Counted from the stretch's first letter, positions 43,611 to 53,061 are shown. The stretch is DNA of 64,000 nt from Microcaldota archaeon (GCA_021799635.1 JAJZAB010000001.1:62001-126000); one strand, 5' to 3'. Program-made: numbers and translations. Notes: a model not told the origin generated them from the letters alone.

Positions 43611-45000
43611 GGAGCAGGTTCAGTACGTTTTTTATGCACCCTTCCTTCACCTTGATGCTCGCAGCCTCGTTGTGGCCACCCCCGGACTGGACATAATCCT
43701 CGTAGTTGATCAGCCTGTTTATTATCTTCAGCAGGCCTACGCTGCTGGATATCTGCTTGGCAAGCCTTATCGTTATATAGCTGCCGTAGTAGACTATTGT
43801 TATCGTATTTTGGCCGTTGACTGACTCCATGCGCTCCTGGAGCCTCGATGTGTACCTGCCCGGAAGGGGAAAGCCGCTCTCGCCCCTAGGCATCGCCTCG
43901 AAATCAAGCACGAATGCTGTTATACCGCCCGCGCACCTGTGCTTCTTCACAGACCTGGTGCCGAGCTCCAGCAGCTCGCTCAGCGTGTTTGAGGCGTTGG
44001 AGAAAACGGACTCTGACATCTCCCTGCTTGCCAGCACGGAATCTATGTAGCCGGGTGTCAGCCTCTCTATGGATGAGCCCCGCCTGCCGGCTACGCTGGT
44101 CAGGTAGTCCAGTATTATGGCGTCCCTCTGGCCTGTCTTCAGTAGCCTGTTTGCGTATGTGCTGTAGTCACTTATCAGGGATGCGTTCTTCATGTCATCG
44201 GTGTAGACGTCGGCTAAGCACTCGGCAAATATGCAGGTGAGCAGGCCAGCGGTGAAGTTCGAATCAAGGCCGAAATCCCAGGAATTGATGTAGCTTCCCG
44301 CCGCCTCCCTGGGAAAGCCCTCGTATATTGGGTGGTGGTCCAGCCATATCAGCTTGTACTTCGATGCCGCCTTGTGGATCGAGCTTTCGCTCCCCTGGGC
44401 CGTGCCAAAATCAGTTATGAAAACCAGCGGTTTCTCTATGCTTTTAAAGGAGCTGAAAACCATCTCATCTAAGCGCAGCGACTCCTGGTCGTATTCTACG
44501 CCCCTGTGCATGCACCACGCCACGCTCCTCTCTCCAGAGAAGCACATGCCCATTATCTTTGCAAGAGCCCGGTGGAGAGCCACGGCGCCGCTGGCGCCGT
44601 CGCCGTCGTTGTGGAACCGCACCACCACCGGAGCGCCGCCAAGGAACGACCTGAGGAAGCTTATCCCAGCGTCCCTTATGCTCGGCATCATCATGTTTAA
44701 AGAATCGTAGTACGGCTTGCCGATCGATTTTTGCATAGTCCTGCTTATGTTCTCCTCCAGCCCCAGGGCGGCTATCAGGGTGCTGATGCGGCTATCGTAA
44801 TCCTTTGCAGTTGACCTGCCGAGCAGCTTGGGTCTGATCGCAATTCCATCCACAACATTGTTTACTTCCACGACATCGTTGATGTCGAGCACCGTGTCGC
44901 TCATAAGCACGGTTGGCCTGTCCGAGATTATGGTGTAGGTGTTCTTCCTCTGGTCTGGTGCGACCTTCACCGAAGACACTACGCCTTTGAGCTTTGCCAT
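43552..45000 (-). CDS. DHH-family phosphoesterase (archaeal RecJ-like)
   Basis: 482 residues. N-terminal OB-like part (residues 1-55), then the DHH core: VVRFHNDGDGASGAVALHRA (DxDG metal motif), LVFITDFGTAQ, LIWLDHHPIYEGF (DHH) and C-terminal DHHA1 with SGGGHNEAASIKV. Archaeal relatives act as 3'-5' or 5'-3' exonucleases or bind GINS at the fork. The position beside rfcL fits replication or repair, but the exact substrate is unknown. The tail-to-tail overlap of 59 bases with rfcL is notable. Confidence 0.88.
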   Translation of the reverse strand: MAKLKGVVSSVKVAPDQRKNTYTIISDRPTVLMSDTVLDINDVVEVNNVVDGIAIRPKLLGRSTAKDYDSRISTLIAALGLEENISRTMQKSIGKPYYDSLNMMMPSIRDAGISFLRSFLGGAPVVVRFHNDGDGASGAVALHRALAKIMGMCFSGERSVAWCMHRGVEYDQESLRLDEMVFSSFKSIEKPLVFITDFGTAQGSESSIHKAASKYKLIWLDHHPIYEGFPREAAGSYINSWDFGLDSNFTAGLLTCIFAECLADVYTDDMKNASLISDYSTYANRLLKTGQRDAIILDYLTSVAGRRGSSIERLTPGYIDSVLASREMSESVFSNASNTLSELLELGTRSVKKHRCAGGITAFVLDFEAMPRGESGFPLPGRYTSRLQERMESVNGQNTITIVYYGSYITIRLAKQISSSVGLLKIINRLINYEDYVQSGGGHNEAASIKVKEGCIKNVLNLLLKELDKLPDAQPGTSPQPL

Positions 45001-45114
45001 TTATATCACACGGAAAATTGACGCTTGCGCGCTGCGGTACCCATCCTCTTTGTTGACATTTCTTTCTTATGCCGCTCTGCTTTAAGTAGGTTGTGGTCTG
45101 GTTATAGGCTGGGC

Positions 45115-46194
45115 TCATCCGGTGGCGTTGTTTGATACATCGTAATTGCATGCGCCGCGCGCCGTTGAGTTTGATATGAAGGCGCAGTATTCATTGTCGT
45201 GGTACTTTATCGCTATTGCAGCTATGCAGTTGTACTGGTATGATAGGTTGCTTATCTGTTCGCAGTCTGTATAATTCCTGTTTTTGATTGCAGCGTAGGA
45301 AAGAAATGAGTATCTGCATATGTTCTGCGCGTACGAAGGCACCTTCGAGCAGATGTAGCTCTCGTTCGTCAGGTTGAGACTGGTGTTCACGATTACCTTG
45401 TTGAAATTGTAATTGCACAGCAGCGATATTTCTCCGGCAGTGCTGCTGCACAGGGATTGGTTGTAGTTGAGAGTGGCCATGCTGTAGTAGCAGAAGCTCC
45501 TTGGAGTTGTGTTCAGATAATGAAGCAATATCGTGTAGTTGGCGGAGAGGCCGAGGATACCTGAAGCCGCACCTATCATGTAAGAGAGCGTGCTGGAGTT
45601 TGGTGCGCTTGGCTCGTACGAGCAGTAAGCGACATCTCTGTGGCTTATTGCCACATTGTAGTAATACCTATCCGCGCAGCCAGAGCTTTTGCTGGCATTT
45701 GGTATATCGCCGCATATGGAAAGGCTGCTAAATCCTGTCAGGTTTGCCACGCCGTATGTGCAGTTTGAATCGTCCTGCGCCGGTAGGGTGCTGCAGTATG
45801 TTGCGTTCTTGAGCTCCAGGCTGACCGCGGTTACGCAACTTGGGTAATATGCGCTTGTTGAATTTATAAGGCTGCACGCCGCCGCGTTGCTTGTCTCAGT
45901 CGCTATATCTGACACGCACTGGTTTTTGTACGAGCCGCCGAGATAACTGCAGATGGATATGTTTTTTGTAGAGTTTGCCATGCCGAGCAGGCAGGCGTAC
46001 CTGTCGTTTAACAGAACGATGGACTTGCACCCGTCCAAGGTCGTGCCGTGAAAGGATGAAGCGATTACCGATATGGCTGCTATTATTACAAGTACTGCTG
46101 CAAATGCAGCGAGGAGTAGCAGCCTTTCATTCTCTTTTATGCGCGGCCTCGCCCTCTCCTGTTTTTTTGCAGAGCTTTCGGTGCTATCTCGCAT
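45115..46194 (-). CDS. Membrane-anchored cysteine-repeat surface protein
   Basis: 359 residues. Charged N-terminus, one membrane helix (LLLLAAFAAVLVIIAAISVI, residues 25-45), then about 310 extracellular residues with more than 20 Cys arranged in imperfect repeats of about 30-40 residues (C-x(5-7)-Y-x-C-L-x(3)-A-x(5)-N-x(3)-C pattern, e.g. DRYACLLGMANSTKNISICS). Many N-glycosylation sites. Disulphide-bonded helical repeats are likely. No enzyme motif. Same strand as the DHH gene but 114 bases ahead of it. Confidence 0.75.
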   Translation of the reverse strand: MRDSTESSAKKQERARPRIKENERLLLLAAFAAVLVIIAAISVIASSFHGTTLDGCKSIVLLNDRYACLLGMANSTKNISICSYLGGSYKNQCVSDIATETSNAAACSLINSTSAYYPSCVTAVSLELKNATYCSTLPAQDDSNCTYGVANLTGFSSLSICGDIPNASKSSGCADRYYYNVAISHRDVAYCSYEPSAPNSSTLSYMIGAASGILGLSANYTILLHYLNTTPRSFCYYSMATLNYNQSLCSSTAGEISLLCNYNFNKVIVNTSLNLTNESYICSKVPSYAQNICRYSFLSYAAIKNRNYTDCEQISNLSYQYNCIAAIAIKYHDNEYCAFISNSTARGACNYDVSNNATG

Positions 46195-46203
46195 TTGAAC
46201 ATC

Positions 46204-46947
46204 TTACAGCTCGCTTACGGAGAACACCCTGAATCCCCTTGTGGTTATCTCGTACGGCGAAAGCGAAAGGCTGTGGTTCGATCCCCTCATCTTTATCACC
46301 TCTATGTTCAGGGTCCTCTTATTCTCCTCCCAGCTTTGGTACATCACTATCGTGCCATCGAAAATGAAGAATTCGGGGCTGAATGTCATGGCGGTCCTTT
46401 CGGTGGAGGGCAGCTCTATTGTCAGGAAGCCGGTTACGTTCAGCCTCCTCAGGTTGGCCGAAAGCGCGACCATGGACTTCCTGTAGAGGAGGAGGTTTCC
46501 TAGCATCAGTTTCATCAGAGAAATCGAGTCTATAACTACGCACTTGGAATTGTTCGATTTTACTATGCTCTCTATGTCCGACACCACGTTGCCGAAAGAG
46601 TATGCCTCAGAGTCGCTGCCGGCGTCCACTTTGGTTGTGATGTCCTCGCCGCCAACCACTATCGTTTCCTTTTCTATAAGCTCATCTATATCTGTAAAGC
46701 TGGTGAAAGTCTTTTTGACATTTTTTATTATTGAATTTGGCCTCTCCTCCAGGGCTATAAATGCGCCTGGAATGCCTTTTTTGGCGTTGTTGTACAGTAT
46801 CTGGAATGACAACAGGGTTTTTCCAGATCCAGGGCCGCCTGCCACTATGGTCTGGTTGTTTATAGGGACGCCGCCGTAGAGCAGGGTGTCTAGTCCGTCT
46901 ATGCCGGTAGAAATCCGGTCAGTGTTGGTCTGCTCAGCTTCATCCAT
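46204..46947 (-). CDS. KaiC/RadA-like RecA-fold ATPase
   Basis: 247 residues from the ATG at 46947 (TTGTGATTTT just before it); the open frame back to 47160 is unlike the family. RISTGIDGLDTLLYGGVP is the KaiC-type start, GGPGSGKTLLSFQIL the Walker A, VVIDSISLMKLML the Walker B. A single RecA domain without the Rad51/RadA DNA-binding part, so a signalling or regulatory KaiC-like protein rather than a recombinase. Sits 9 bases from the cysteine-repeat gene and may share its mRNA. Confidence 0.9.
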   Translation of the reverse strand: MDEAEQTNTDRISTGIDGLDTLLYGGVPINNQTIVAGGPGSGKTLLSFQILYNNAKKGIPGAFIALEERPNSIIKNVKKTFTSFTDIDELIEKETIVVGGEDITTKVDAGSDSEAYSFGNVVSDIESIVKSNNSKCVVIDSISLMKLMLGNLLLYRKSMVALSANLRRLNVTGFLTIELPSTERTAMTFSPEFFIFDGTIVMYQSWEENKRTLNIEVIKMRGSNHSLSLSPYEITTRGFRVFSVSEL

Positions 46948-47005
46948 AAAATCACAAGTCGCTTTTCCTAATATGTAAATGTTGTTATTTAATACTTTTC
47001 TAACA

Positions 47006-47017
47006 TTATATATAAAA
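47006..47017 (+). promoter_or_regulatory. TATA-like element upstream of the membrane protein at 47100
   Basis: TATATATAAAAC in the divergent gap between the KaiC-like gene and the membrane protein gene. Transcription would start near 47037, leaving a leader of about 60 bases before 47100. Confidence 0.4.
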
Positions 47018-47099
47018 CGACTACCTAGTGAATATAGGTGCTGCAGGGCGGCGCCGTTATGTTTCTGCGTTCGCCTGCTTTTGGATAAAATGTGTTTTG

Positions 47100-47846
47100 A
47101 TGAAAAAGAAGTTTGTTTATATAGGAATTGTATTGCTGATTGCGGCCTTTGCCAGTGCAATAATTGGGGGGAGCGCTCTTAACCCGAACAAGCTGATTTC
47201 GGAAAAAAACCTTTCGGTAAGCGCCATGGGTTTCTCCTTCCTGTCTTTCTCCATACCTAACGGGTCCGCCATTTTCCTTATAGGAAACCTTACCAAGCCC
47301 GCCGATTTCTACGTATTCAATTCGACAGGATTCACGGACTGGTCCCATGGGGTAGGCATCAATAGCTCAATAGACGGATATAACTACGCGCTGTCGCTCA
47401 AGGGCTTGGGGGTGTTCTACATATTCAGGAACGTCACCACCATAGTATTGCCTTCCATAACAAGCCTTTACAATTCAACGCCCGCGTATTCCTACAACTC
47501 ACTTGGATACGTTCCTGGTGGCACCTACTACGCAGTCGTCGACAATACCAACGGCAGCAAGTCTGCCGGGTCTGCCCTTGGCGCGAAGATTGGATACATA
47601 CCCGGATCTGCGCTTGCATCTGGGAAGTTCAAGAACTTTGTATATGAAGAGGCCTTTGTCGGCGTACTGTTTTTTGTGCTCCTCATATCAGCTATAATAA
47701 TTATAGTATACGGCCTCCTGAAAAGCGATGCGAGTGTGACGGGCGCCGGTGTGATTACAAAAGGCAAGGGCAAGAAGGGGGATGAGCTATCGAATGAAGA
47801 GATAGATGCGTTGTACAAAAACATAAAAAAGAAAAAGAACCAATAG
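47100..47846 (+). CDS. Two-span membrane protein with extracellular domain
   Basis: 248 residues. N-terminal helix (VYIGIVLLIAAFASAIIGGS), about 150 extracellular residues (ALSLKGLGVFYIF, GGTYYAVVDNTN) with several Asn-x-Ser/Thr sites, a second helix (VGVLFFVLLISAIIIIVYGL) and a Lys-rich cytoplasmic tail (NIKKKKNQ). Not recognised as a family. ATG 47100 is preferred to the upstream frame start at 47028. An HTH gene follows 21 bases later, so the two are probably cotranscribed. Confidence 0.7.
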   Translation: MKKKFVYIGIVLLIAAFASAIIGGSALNPNKLISEKNLSVSAMGFSFLSFSIPNGSAIFLIGNLTKPADFYVFNSTGFTDWSHGVGINSSIDGYNYALSLKGLGVFYIFRNVTTIVLPSITSLYNSTPAYSYNSLGYVPGGTYYAVVDNTNGSKSAGSALGAKIGYIPGSALASGKFKNFVYEEAFVGVLFFVLLISAIIIIVYGLLKSDASVTGAGVITKGKGKKGDELSNEEIDALYKNIKKKKNQ

Positions 47847-47867
47847 AATGCGAACGGGGTTATATAG

Positions 47868-48557
47868 ATGGATGAACTCAGAGAAAAAATAGCTGGCGAG
47901 ATAGCGCTGTCGGAGAGCCCTGGAAGCGCGATGAAGAAATGGAGGGAGCTTTTTGGCATAACTCAGGTTGAGCTGGCAAAGCAGATAAAGATATCGACCT
48001 CTACAATAAGCGACTACGAGAGCAACAGGAGGCTCAGCCCAGGCACCGGGGTAATAAAAAGATTCGTTGAGGCGCTCTTCACTATAGATGAAACTAAGGG
48101 GAACACCGTAGTGCAGGGCCTGGAGAAGCTATCACCTCTCAGGGCTGATGAGAAGTTCTACACTGTGCACGACTTCATAGCACCGATAAGCGGGATAGAT
48201 TTCAACAGGATAATAGAGGGCAAGATTATAGCAAATCCGAGCTACCTGGATTCGATAAAGCTGTTTGGGTATACCACAGTTGACAGCCTTAGGGTGATAC
48301 TTGAGATGTCGCCATCTGAATACCCAAAGCTCTTCGGCTCCACCCTTGACAGGGCTTTCCTGTTTGACAGGGTTTCGACAGGCAGGTCTCCGATGGTGGT
48401 GATAAGGGTTGCACCTATAAAGCCGAAGCTCGTGGTTATGCACGGCATCACTTCGATAGACAAGCTAGCCATAAAGATAGCGCAGATAGAGAAGATACCG
48501 CTGCTGTCTACAAAGCTGGATATGAAGGACATATATGAAAGGCTGAACAAGATATGA
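47868..48557 (+). CDS. XRE-type HTH transcriptional regulator
   Basis: 229 residues. HTH at residues 22-50 (MKKWRELFGITQVELAKQIK, then STSTISDYESNRR). The 150-residue C-terminal domain with KLFGYTTVDSLRVILEMSPS and VVIRVAPIKPKLVVMHG resembles the archaeal COG1709 regulators. Ligand and targets unknown. Cotranscribed with the membrane protein gene, which might be its sensor or target. Confidence 0.85.
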   Translation: MDELREKIAGEIALSESPGSAMKKWRELFGITQVELAKQIKISTSTISDYESNRRLSPGTGVIKRFVEALFTIDETKGNTVVQGLEKLSPLRADEKFYTVHDFIAPISGIDFNRIIEGKIIANPSYLDSIKLFGYTTVDSLRVILEMSPSEYPKLFGSTLDRAFLFDRVSTGRSPMVVIRVAPIKPKLVVMHGITSIDKLAIKIAQIEKIPLLSTKLDMKDIYERLNKI

Positions 48558-48583
48558 GGAAGTAGTCCTTGGCGCAGCGCTTC

Positions 48584-49333
48584 TCAGCCCCACACGTCAG
48601 CGCTTACCCTCTGCTGCTGCACGCCAATGGCGGCCAGAGAGTCCTTCACCGCCTTCACGAACGGAAGCGGGCCGCATATGTAGCACATTCTCTCCGCAAA
48701 GTCCGGGCAGTGCTTCTGAATCATTGCAGAGTCTATGTGCCCGGTCTGGCCGGTCCAGCCATCCCCTTCTGTAGGCCTGGTCACGGTGACAACAAGCTTG
48801 AGCTTGAGTGAATTGCTGAAAGATTCCAGCTCGTCCTTCCTTATTACCTCGGTTGGAAACTTTACGCTGTAGAGCATGATCGCGTCGGTCTGCGCCTTTG
48901 TCACGTTCATGTGCCTCAGCATCGACATGAATGGAGCCAGCCCTGTGCCGCCGGCTATGAAAAGCACCTTGCTGTCCTTGCTCGGGTCGAATCTGAACTG
49001 TCCGTTCGGGCCCTTGAGCATAAACTGGTCCCCTATCTTGACATCTACGAAGTGCGACGTGCCTATGTGCTCGCCATGCGTTGGCTGCTTTATCACGAAG
49101 AACTCCATGTTTGGCGATGAGGGGTCTGAAGCTATCGAATAAGCGCGTGCAACGCACCTGGCGCCAGTGGTCTTGTCCAGGCCCGATATCATCATAAACA
49201 TGCCAGGGTCAAAGGCTGACTTTTTCCCATCCTCCGGCTTAAATCCTATTATAAGGACCTCGGGGGTTTCATCTATCATCTCTGAAATGAAATATTTCCT
49301 ATCAACAACTGGTATCGCATCCGTGATAATCAC
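48584..49333 (-). CDS. FAD/NAD(P)H oxidoreductase, FNR superfamily
   Basis: 249 residues. FAD-binding barrel with ARAYSIASDPSSPN (RxYS) and the NAD(P) domain GGTGLAPFMSMLRHM plus CGPLPFVKAVKDSL; ends SADVWG like the aromatic-end FNR members. No C-terminal ferredoxin or CxxC cluster, so not a DHOD electron-transfer or sulfhydrogenase subunit with an iron-sulphur centre. Probably passes electrons between NAD(P)H and a ferredoxin-like partner that is not in the window. Confidence 0.85.
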   Translation of the reverse strand: MIITDAIPVVDRKYFISEMIDETPEVLIIGFKPEDGKKSAFDPGMFMMISGLDKTTGARCVARAYSIASDPSSPNMEFFVIKQPTHGEHIGTSHFVDVKIGDQFMLKGPNGQFRFDPSKDSKVLFIAGGTGLAPFMSMLRHMNVTKAQTDAIMLYSVKFPTEVIRKDELESFSNSLKLKLVVTVTRPTEGDGWTGQTGHIDSAMIQKHCPDFAERMCYICGPLPFVKAVKDSLAAIGVQQQRVSADVWG

Positions 49334-49348
49334 CTAAACCTCAGGCGC

Positions 49349-50758
49349 TCAGAGCAGCGTCTTGTCCGCGAGTGCGGAGTGCAGCATCTTGGCGTATCTT
49401 TCTGGCATGCTGTTCACGTATATGGCAGCGCCAGCCCTTTTTATATAAGAGGGAAAATTTATATTGTTTTGCAGCACTGCTGCCCTTAGAAATTCCTTTT
49501 GTGTCCTGTATCTCGGCCGTTCTATGGAGAATATCCTTTCCCCTTCCACGTACAACAGATAGGATTTCATGTGGGCGGATATGAATGAATCCGCGGCTTC
49601 TGGCATAAAGGCGCTAGGTCCCTTCGCTTTGGTCGACCTGTTCTCCGCCTTCTCCATGAAAAAGCTGATTATCGCCTTGCCGCCCTGGATGTTCTGGACT
49701 GACAGTATGGGTAGGAAGCCGTTGCGCTCTAGCGCCCATTCAAGCGTTTTTCTTAGTTTCTTGAGCTGCTGCCACAGTATGTCTTCTGCCACCTCCTTGA
49801 CTCCTAGGCATACGACATATATGTCAACACCCAGCTCTTTCCTGAGCCTTGATATGGAGCCCCTTGCGTTGATGTCCGAATGCCCTGGGCCAAAGAACAC
49901 TTTTTTGCTCGGATCCCTGAGGAAGGCCCTGCACGATATGGAAAACTTTGCCAAGGATTCACCGGAGACGTTTGCTGCGACGTTCCTGTTGCGGTCCGTA
50001 GGGTCTACGACTACCATTTCTGAACCGAACCTCTTCGCGAGCTCCTCAATTTCTGGCTGCCCCTTCGCGCCTCCGAGCGGATCGATGGCAAGAGGCACTT
50101 TTATTTCTGAAAAATTCTTTATGACTCCGATGAAGGAGCCGTAGTGATACACGAGCAGTTCGCACAGATAACCGGAGAACCCTTCAACCCTGGCGCTGGC
50201 GCCGTACACTCCATGGTAATTTAGGAAACCTTTCAGGAGGCGCACGTCGTCCCTCTGCTTCTTGGACAGCTTGGAGTTTACAAATAGGTTGTGGAGCTGC
50301 GTCCTGTCAACTGCGCTGCCCATCTCCTCTGCGCTGCTTATCTTGAACGCAGGGACTATGTCTGCTGTCATGTTTATGTCGTCCAGCAGCAGCTTGACGT
50401 ATGGGTGCTCGGCGTACTTTATTACGTAGGACTCGTTCCTGTGGTTCTTGACTATGCTCTTCCCTATCTCCAGCCCCTTGTTCTCCATTTCCTCTTCGCT
50501 CATCTCCTTAGGAAAGAGTAGGAATATGTCTATGTCGTGGCTGCCCCTAACCTGCGTCCCCCTGGCAACAGACCCTGCAAGGATTATCTCAACGTATTCT
50601 GGCGACGCCTTTTTCAGCCTCCCCATAAGCTGGTTGGCGTAGACTGTAGCTTCCTTTATCTCCCTGGCCGTAGGCTTCAGCTCCTTGAGCACCTCCCTCA
50701 GCGTGCTCCGGGCCTCCCTTAGCTTTTTTGCCTGGAGCGCACTCTGTTTTTTTGCCAT
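49349..50758 (-). CDS. cca: Archaeal CCA-adding enzyme
   Basis: Adds CCA to tRNA 3' ends without a template. 469 residues. The class I nucleotidyltransferase motif GSVARGTQVRGSHDIDIFLL with the metal aspartates near residue 70, then DIVPAFKI with the third carboxylate. The archaeal central domain (KLSKKQRDDVRLLKGFLNYH) and C-terminal RRM-like part follow. Required here because the tRNA genes in the window do not encode CCA. An ATG at 50767 is an alternative start. Confidence 0.95.
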   Translation of the reverse strand: MAKKQSALQAKKLREARSTLREVLKELKPTAREIKEATVYANQLMGRLKKASPEYVEIILAGSVARGTQVRGSHDIDIFLLFPKEMSEEEMENKGLEIGKSIVKNHRNESYVIKYAEHPYVKLLLDDINMTADIVPAFKISSAEEMGSAVDRTQLHNLFVNSKLSKKQRDDVRLLKGFLNYHGVYGASARVEGFSGYLCELLVYHYGSFIGVIKNFSEIKVPLAIDPLGGAKGQPEIEELAKRFGSEMVVVDPTDRNRNVAANVSGESLAKFSISCRAFLRDPSKKVFFGPGHSDINARGSISRLRKELGVDIYVVCLGVKEVAEDILWQQLKKLRKTLEWALERNGFLPILSVQNIQGGKAIISFFMEKAENRSTKAKGPSAFMPEAADSFISAHMKSYLLYVEGERIFSIERPRYRTQKEFLRAAVLQNNINFPSYIKRAGAAIYVNSMPERYAKMLHSALADKTLL

Positions 50759-50884
50759 GCAACACATACCTAGCGCAACTGAGCGCTGTATAAATACAAT
50801 ATAGATAAAATAGATAAAAATAAGAAACCTTTATCCCTGCGTAATTTGGGCCCAGGCTGCTGCATATGGGATTTTTGCACCAAG

Positions 50885-51832
50885 CTACTTCTCCTTCCCT
50901 TTGTTATCAGACTTCTTGTCTTCGCCCTTTTGCATCGACATGTATTCCTTAAGACCTGATATCCCAAACGGCAGTGGCACGCTGAAGCCCTTGTTCTCCG
51001 TTGGTATGAAGACCATGACGTTCTTGCCTGCCAGACTTATCTCGTACATCATGTTCAGCGCGCGGAGCTGCATTGCATAAGGATCCATCTCGTATTTGTG
51101 CGCTGCCTCAAGCATTTTGTCCGCTGCGAGAGATTCACTCTCAGCCAGTATAACCCTTGCCTGCTTCTCCCTGTCCGATGTGGCTACCCTGGCCATTGCA
51201 TTCTGAAGGTCGTTTGGTATTGTTACATCCCTTATCTCTACAGATATTGCGGCTATGCCCCACTCGGTCACCCTTTCCGATATAAGTTTCTGTATGTCCT
51301 TACCTATTATGTCCCTGCCAGCGAGCATGACGGACAGCTCGCTCTTTCCTATTATGTCGCGCATGGCCGTTTGTGATGCAAGGAGCACTGAATCATAGTA
51401 AGACTGCACGTTGAGCACTGCGCTTTCGGGGTTTTTCACCTGCCAGAATAGTATTGCATCAACATCCACTGGGACGTTGTCCTTTGTCAGCGTTTTTTCG
51501 GCCTTGAACGCTGTGCTTATAACCCTAAGGTCCAGCTTTATCGGAGTCCTATCTATCGTAGGTATGATCATGTACAGGCCTGGCCCTATCACTCCAGCAT
51601 ACTTCCCGAGCCTGAGCACAGCCATCCTGTTCCACTGGTTCAGTATCCTTACAGATAGGCTCAGCACTATTATTAATATAAAAATGAAGGCTATTATAGT
51701 AGCAACAGCGCTCAGGGTCGCAGCGTATGCCAGGCCTGTTATAACAGCAATGATCAATATGTCAGCTACTACGGCCTTGCTAAATGCGTAGGGTCTCGCG
51801 CCTTTATCCTTGGCTTCGTTGTTGTCATCCAT
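50885..51832 (-). CDS. Stomatin/prohibitin-like SPFH membrane protein
   Basis: 315 residues. Two adjoining membrane helices at the N-terminus (residues 20-60), then the SPFH domain (AVLRLGKYAGVIGPGLYMII, TKDNVPVDVDAILFWQVKNP) and a coiled-coil part (ATSDREKQARVILAESESLA), with a Lys-rich end. Forms large membrane oligomers. Usually paired with an NfeD protein or a serine protease; neither is adjacent here. The gap of 126 bases to cca holds a promoter-like AT stretch. Confidence 0.93.
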   Translation of the reverse strand: MDDNNEAKDKGARPYAFSKAVVADILIIAVITGLAYAATLSAVATIIAFIFILIIVLSLSVRILNQWNRMAVLRLGKYAGVIGPGLYMIIPTIDRTPIKLDLRVISTAFKAEKTLTKDNVPVDVDAILFWQVKNPESAVLNVQSYYDSVLLASQTAMRDIIGKSELSVMLAGRDIIGKDIQKLISERVTEWGIAAISVEIRDVTIPNDLQNAMARVATSDREKQARVILAESESLAADKMLEAAHKYEMDPYAMQLRALNMMYEISLAGKNVMVFIPTENKGFSVPLPFGISGLKEYMSMQKGEDKKSDNKGKEK

Positions 51833-51888
51833 AGCAATAAAGCTTCTGCCCTTAGAATATATTTAAACCTTCGCTCCTCATCAGAATA

Positions 51889-51960
51889 GGGCTCTTAGCT
51901 CAGGAGTAGAGCGTTCCGTTCGCAACGGAAAGGCCGCGGGTGCGATTCCCGCAGAGTCCA
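51889..51960 (+). tRNA. tRNA-Ala (CGC)
   Basis: 72 bases including A73. Acceptor GGGCTCT/AGAGTCC has the G3-U70 pair that defines tRNA-Ala. D-arm GCTC-AGGAGTA-GAGC, anticodon stem TTCCG/CGGAA with loop TTCGCAA (anticodon CGC at 51921-51923), T-arm GCGGG-TGCGATT-CCCGC. No intron. Marks the left edge of the AT-rich island. Confidence 0.97.
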
Positions 51961-51993
51961 AATTGATTTTTACGATGACAAATATTGATATTT

Positions 51994-53061
51994 ATGAAAG
52001 AGATTAAAATTCTTGGTGCTGGGATATCAGGACTCGCAGCAGCAATAACATTAGCCGATGCTGGATACTCTGTAAACGTTTTTGAGAGGTTTGATACCTG
52101 CGGTAAAAGATTTGGAGGAGATCTGCAAGGAATCGAAAATTGGTCTTCAAATACTGATGCAATCGAAGAGCTGAAAAGTATTGGTATTGATACAGACTTC
52201 CACTACAAGCGATTTGATAAAATCAGTTTGACAAATGGTGATAGGATAGTAAAAGCTGGTCTAAGCAAACCATTATTTTACGTAGTAAAAAGAGGTCCAA
52301 TGAAAGGGAGCTTGGATTATTCGTTGATGCAGCAGGCATTAAAGAAAGGGGTAAAGATAATATTTAATTCGAAGGCAACTGAAAAGGACGTGAATATTGT
52401 AGCTACTGGACCATCCCACAAAGGAAATATCCCTGGGATAGTAAAGGGAATAGTATTCGATACAAAAATGAAAAATACTGCTGTGGCTTTGCTCAATACC
52501 AAGGCCGCATATTTGGGTTACGCCTATCTTCTCGTAGTAGACGGATATGGATGTATTTGTACTGTCGCTACAACTAGTAAATCAGAGTCCATAAATAACG
52601 CGTGGGATAATACTTTCAGTACGTTCAAAAAAATGTTTAATTTGGATATAGCAAACCCGAGAAACGTTAGTGGTATAGGCTGTTTTAACATCGAAACAAG
52701 ATTTCGCGGAGATGGTGTTTTAAACGTTGGCGAGGCAGCAGGAATACAAGATTTTCTATGGGGATTTGGGATAAGAAGTGCTATCATATCTGGTTATTGT
52801 GCTGCAAAAAGCATTTCAACTGGAGAAAATTATGAAAAACTAGTAAAACAAAGGCTAGGTAAATATATGTATTCTTCAATAGTAAATCGTTTTGTTTGGG
52901 AGAAGTTAGGCTTAGAAAATGTGTATCGAATTCTTGAGAGATTAGCTAAAGCAGGGTATGCCTATGGTCTAATCAAAAGATTATATAACTATCCTCTTTA
53001 CCAGAGAGCATTGTTTCCAGTAGCTAAAATAATGTTAAATAAAGATTACCCAAAACTTTGA
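51994..53061 (+). CDS. FAD-dependent oxidoreductase, geranylgeranyl reductase-like
   Basis: 355 residues from the ATG at 51994. N-terminal Rossmann motif ILGAGISGLAAAITLADAGY and the second FAD motif LNVGEAAGIQDFLWGFGIRS (normally GDAAG; here GEAAG). The overall plan fits the geranylgeranyl reductase/halogenase-like flavoenzymes that saturate archaeal lipid chains or modify small molecules. Codon use is AT-rich and unlike the core genes, so probably acquired. It lies directly after tRNA-Ala and has its own short upstream region. Substrate unknown. Confidence 0.8.
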   Translation: MKEIKILGAGISGLAAAITLADAGYSVNVFERFDTCGKRFGGDLQGIENWSSNTDAIEELKSIGIDTDFHYKRFDKISLTNGDRIVKAGLSKPLFYVVKRGPMKGSLDYSLMQQALKKGVKIIFNSKATEKDVNIVATGPSHKGNIPGIVKGIVFDTKMKNTAVALLNTKAAYLGYAYLLVVDGYGCICTVATTSKSESINNAWDNTFSTFKKMFNLDIANPRNVSGIGCFNIETRFRGDGVLNVGEAAGIQDFLWGFGIRSAIISGYCAAKSISTGENYEKLVKQRLGKYMYSSIVNRFVWEKLGLENVYRILERLAKAGYAYGLIKRLYNYPLYQRALFPVAKIMLNKDYPKL

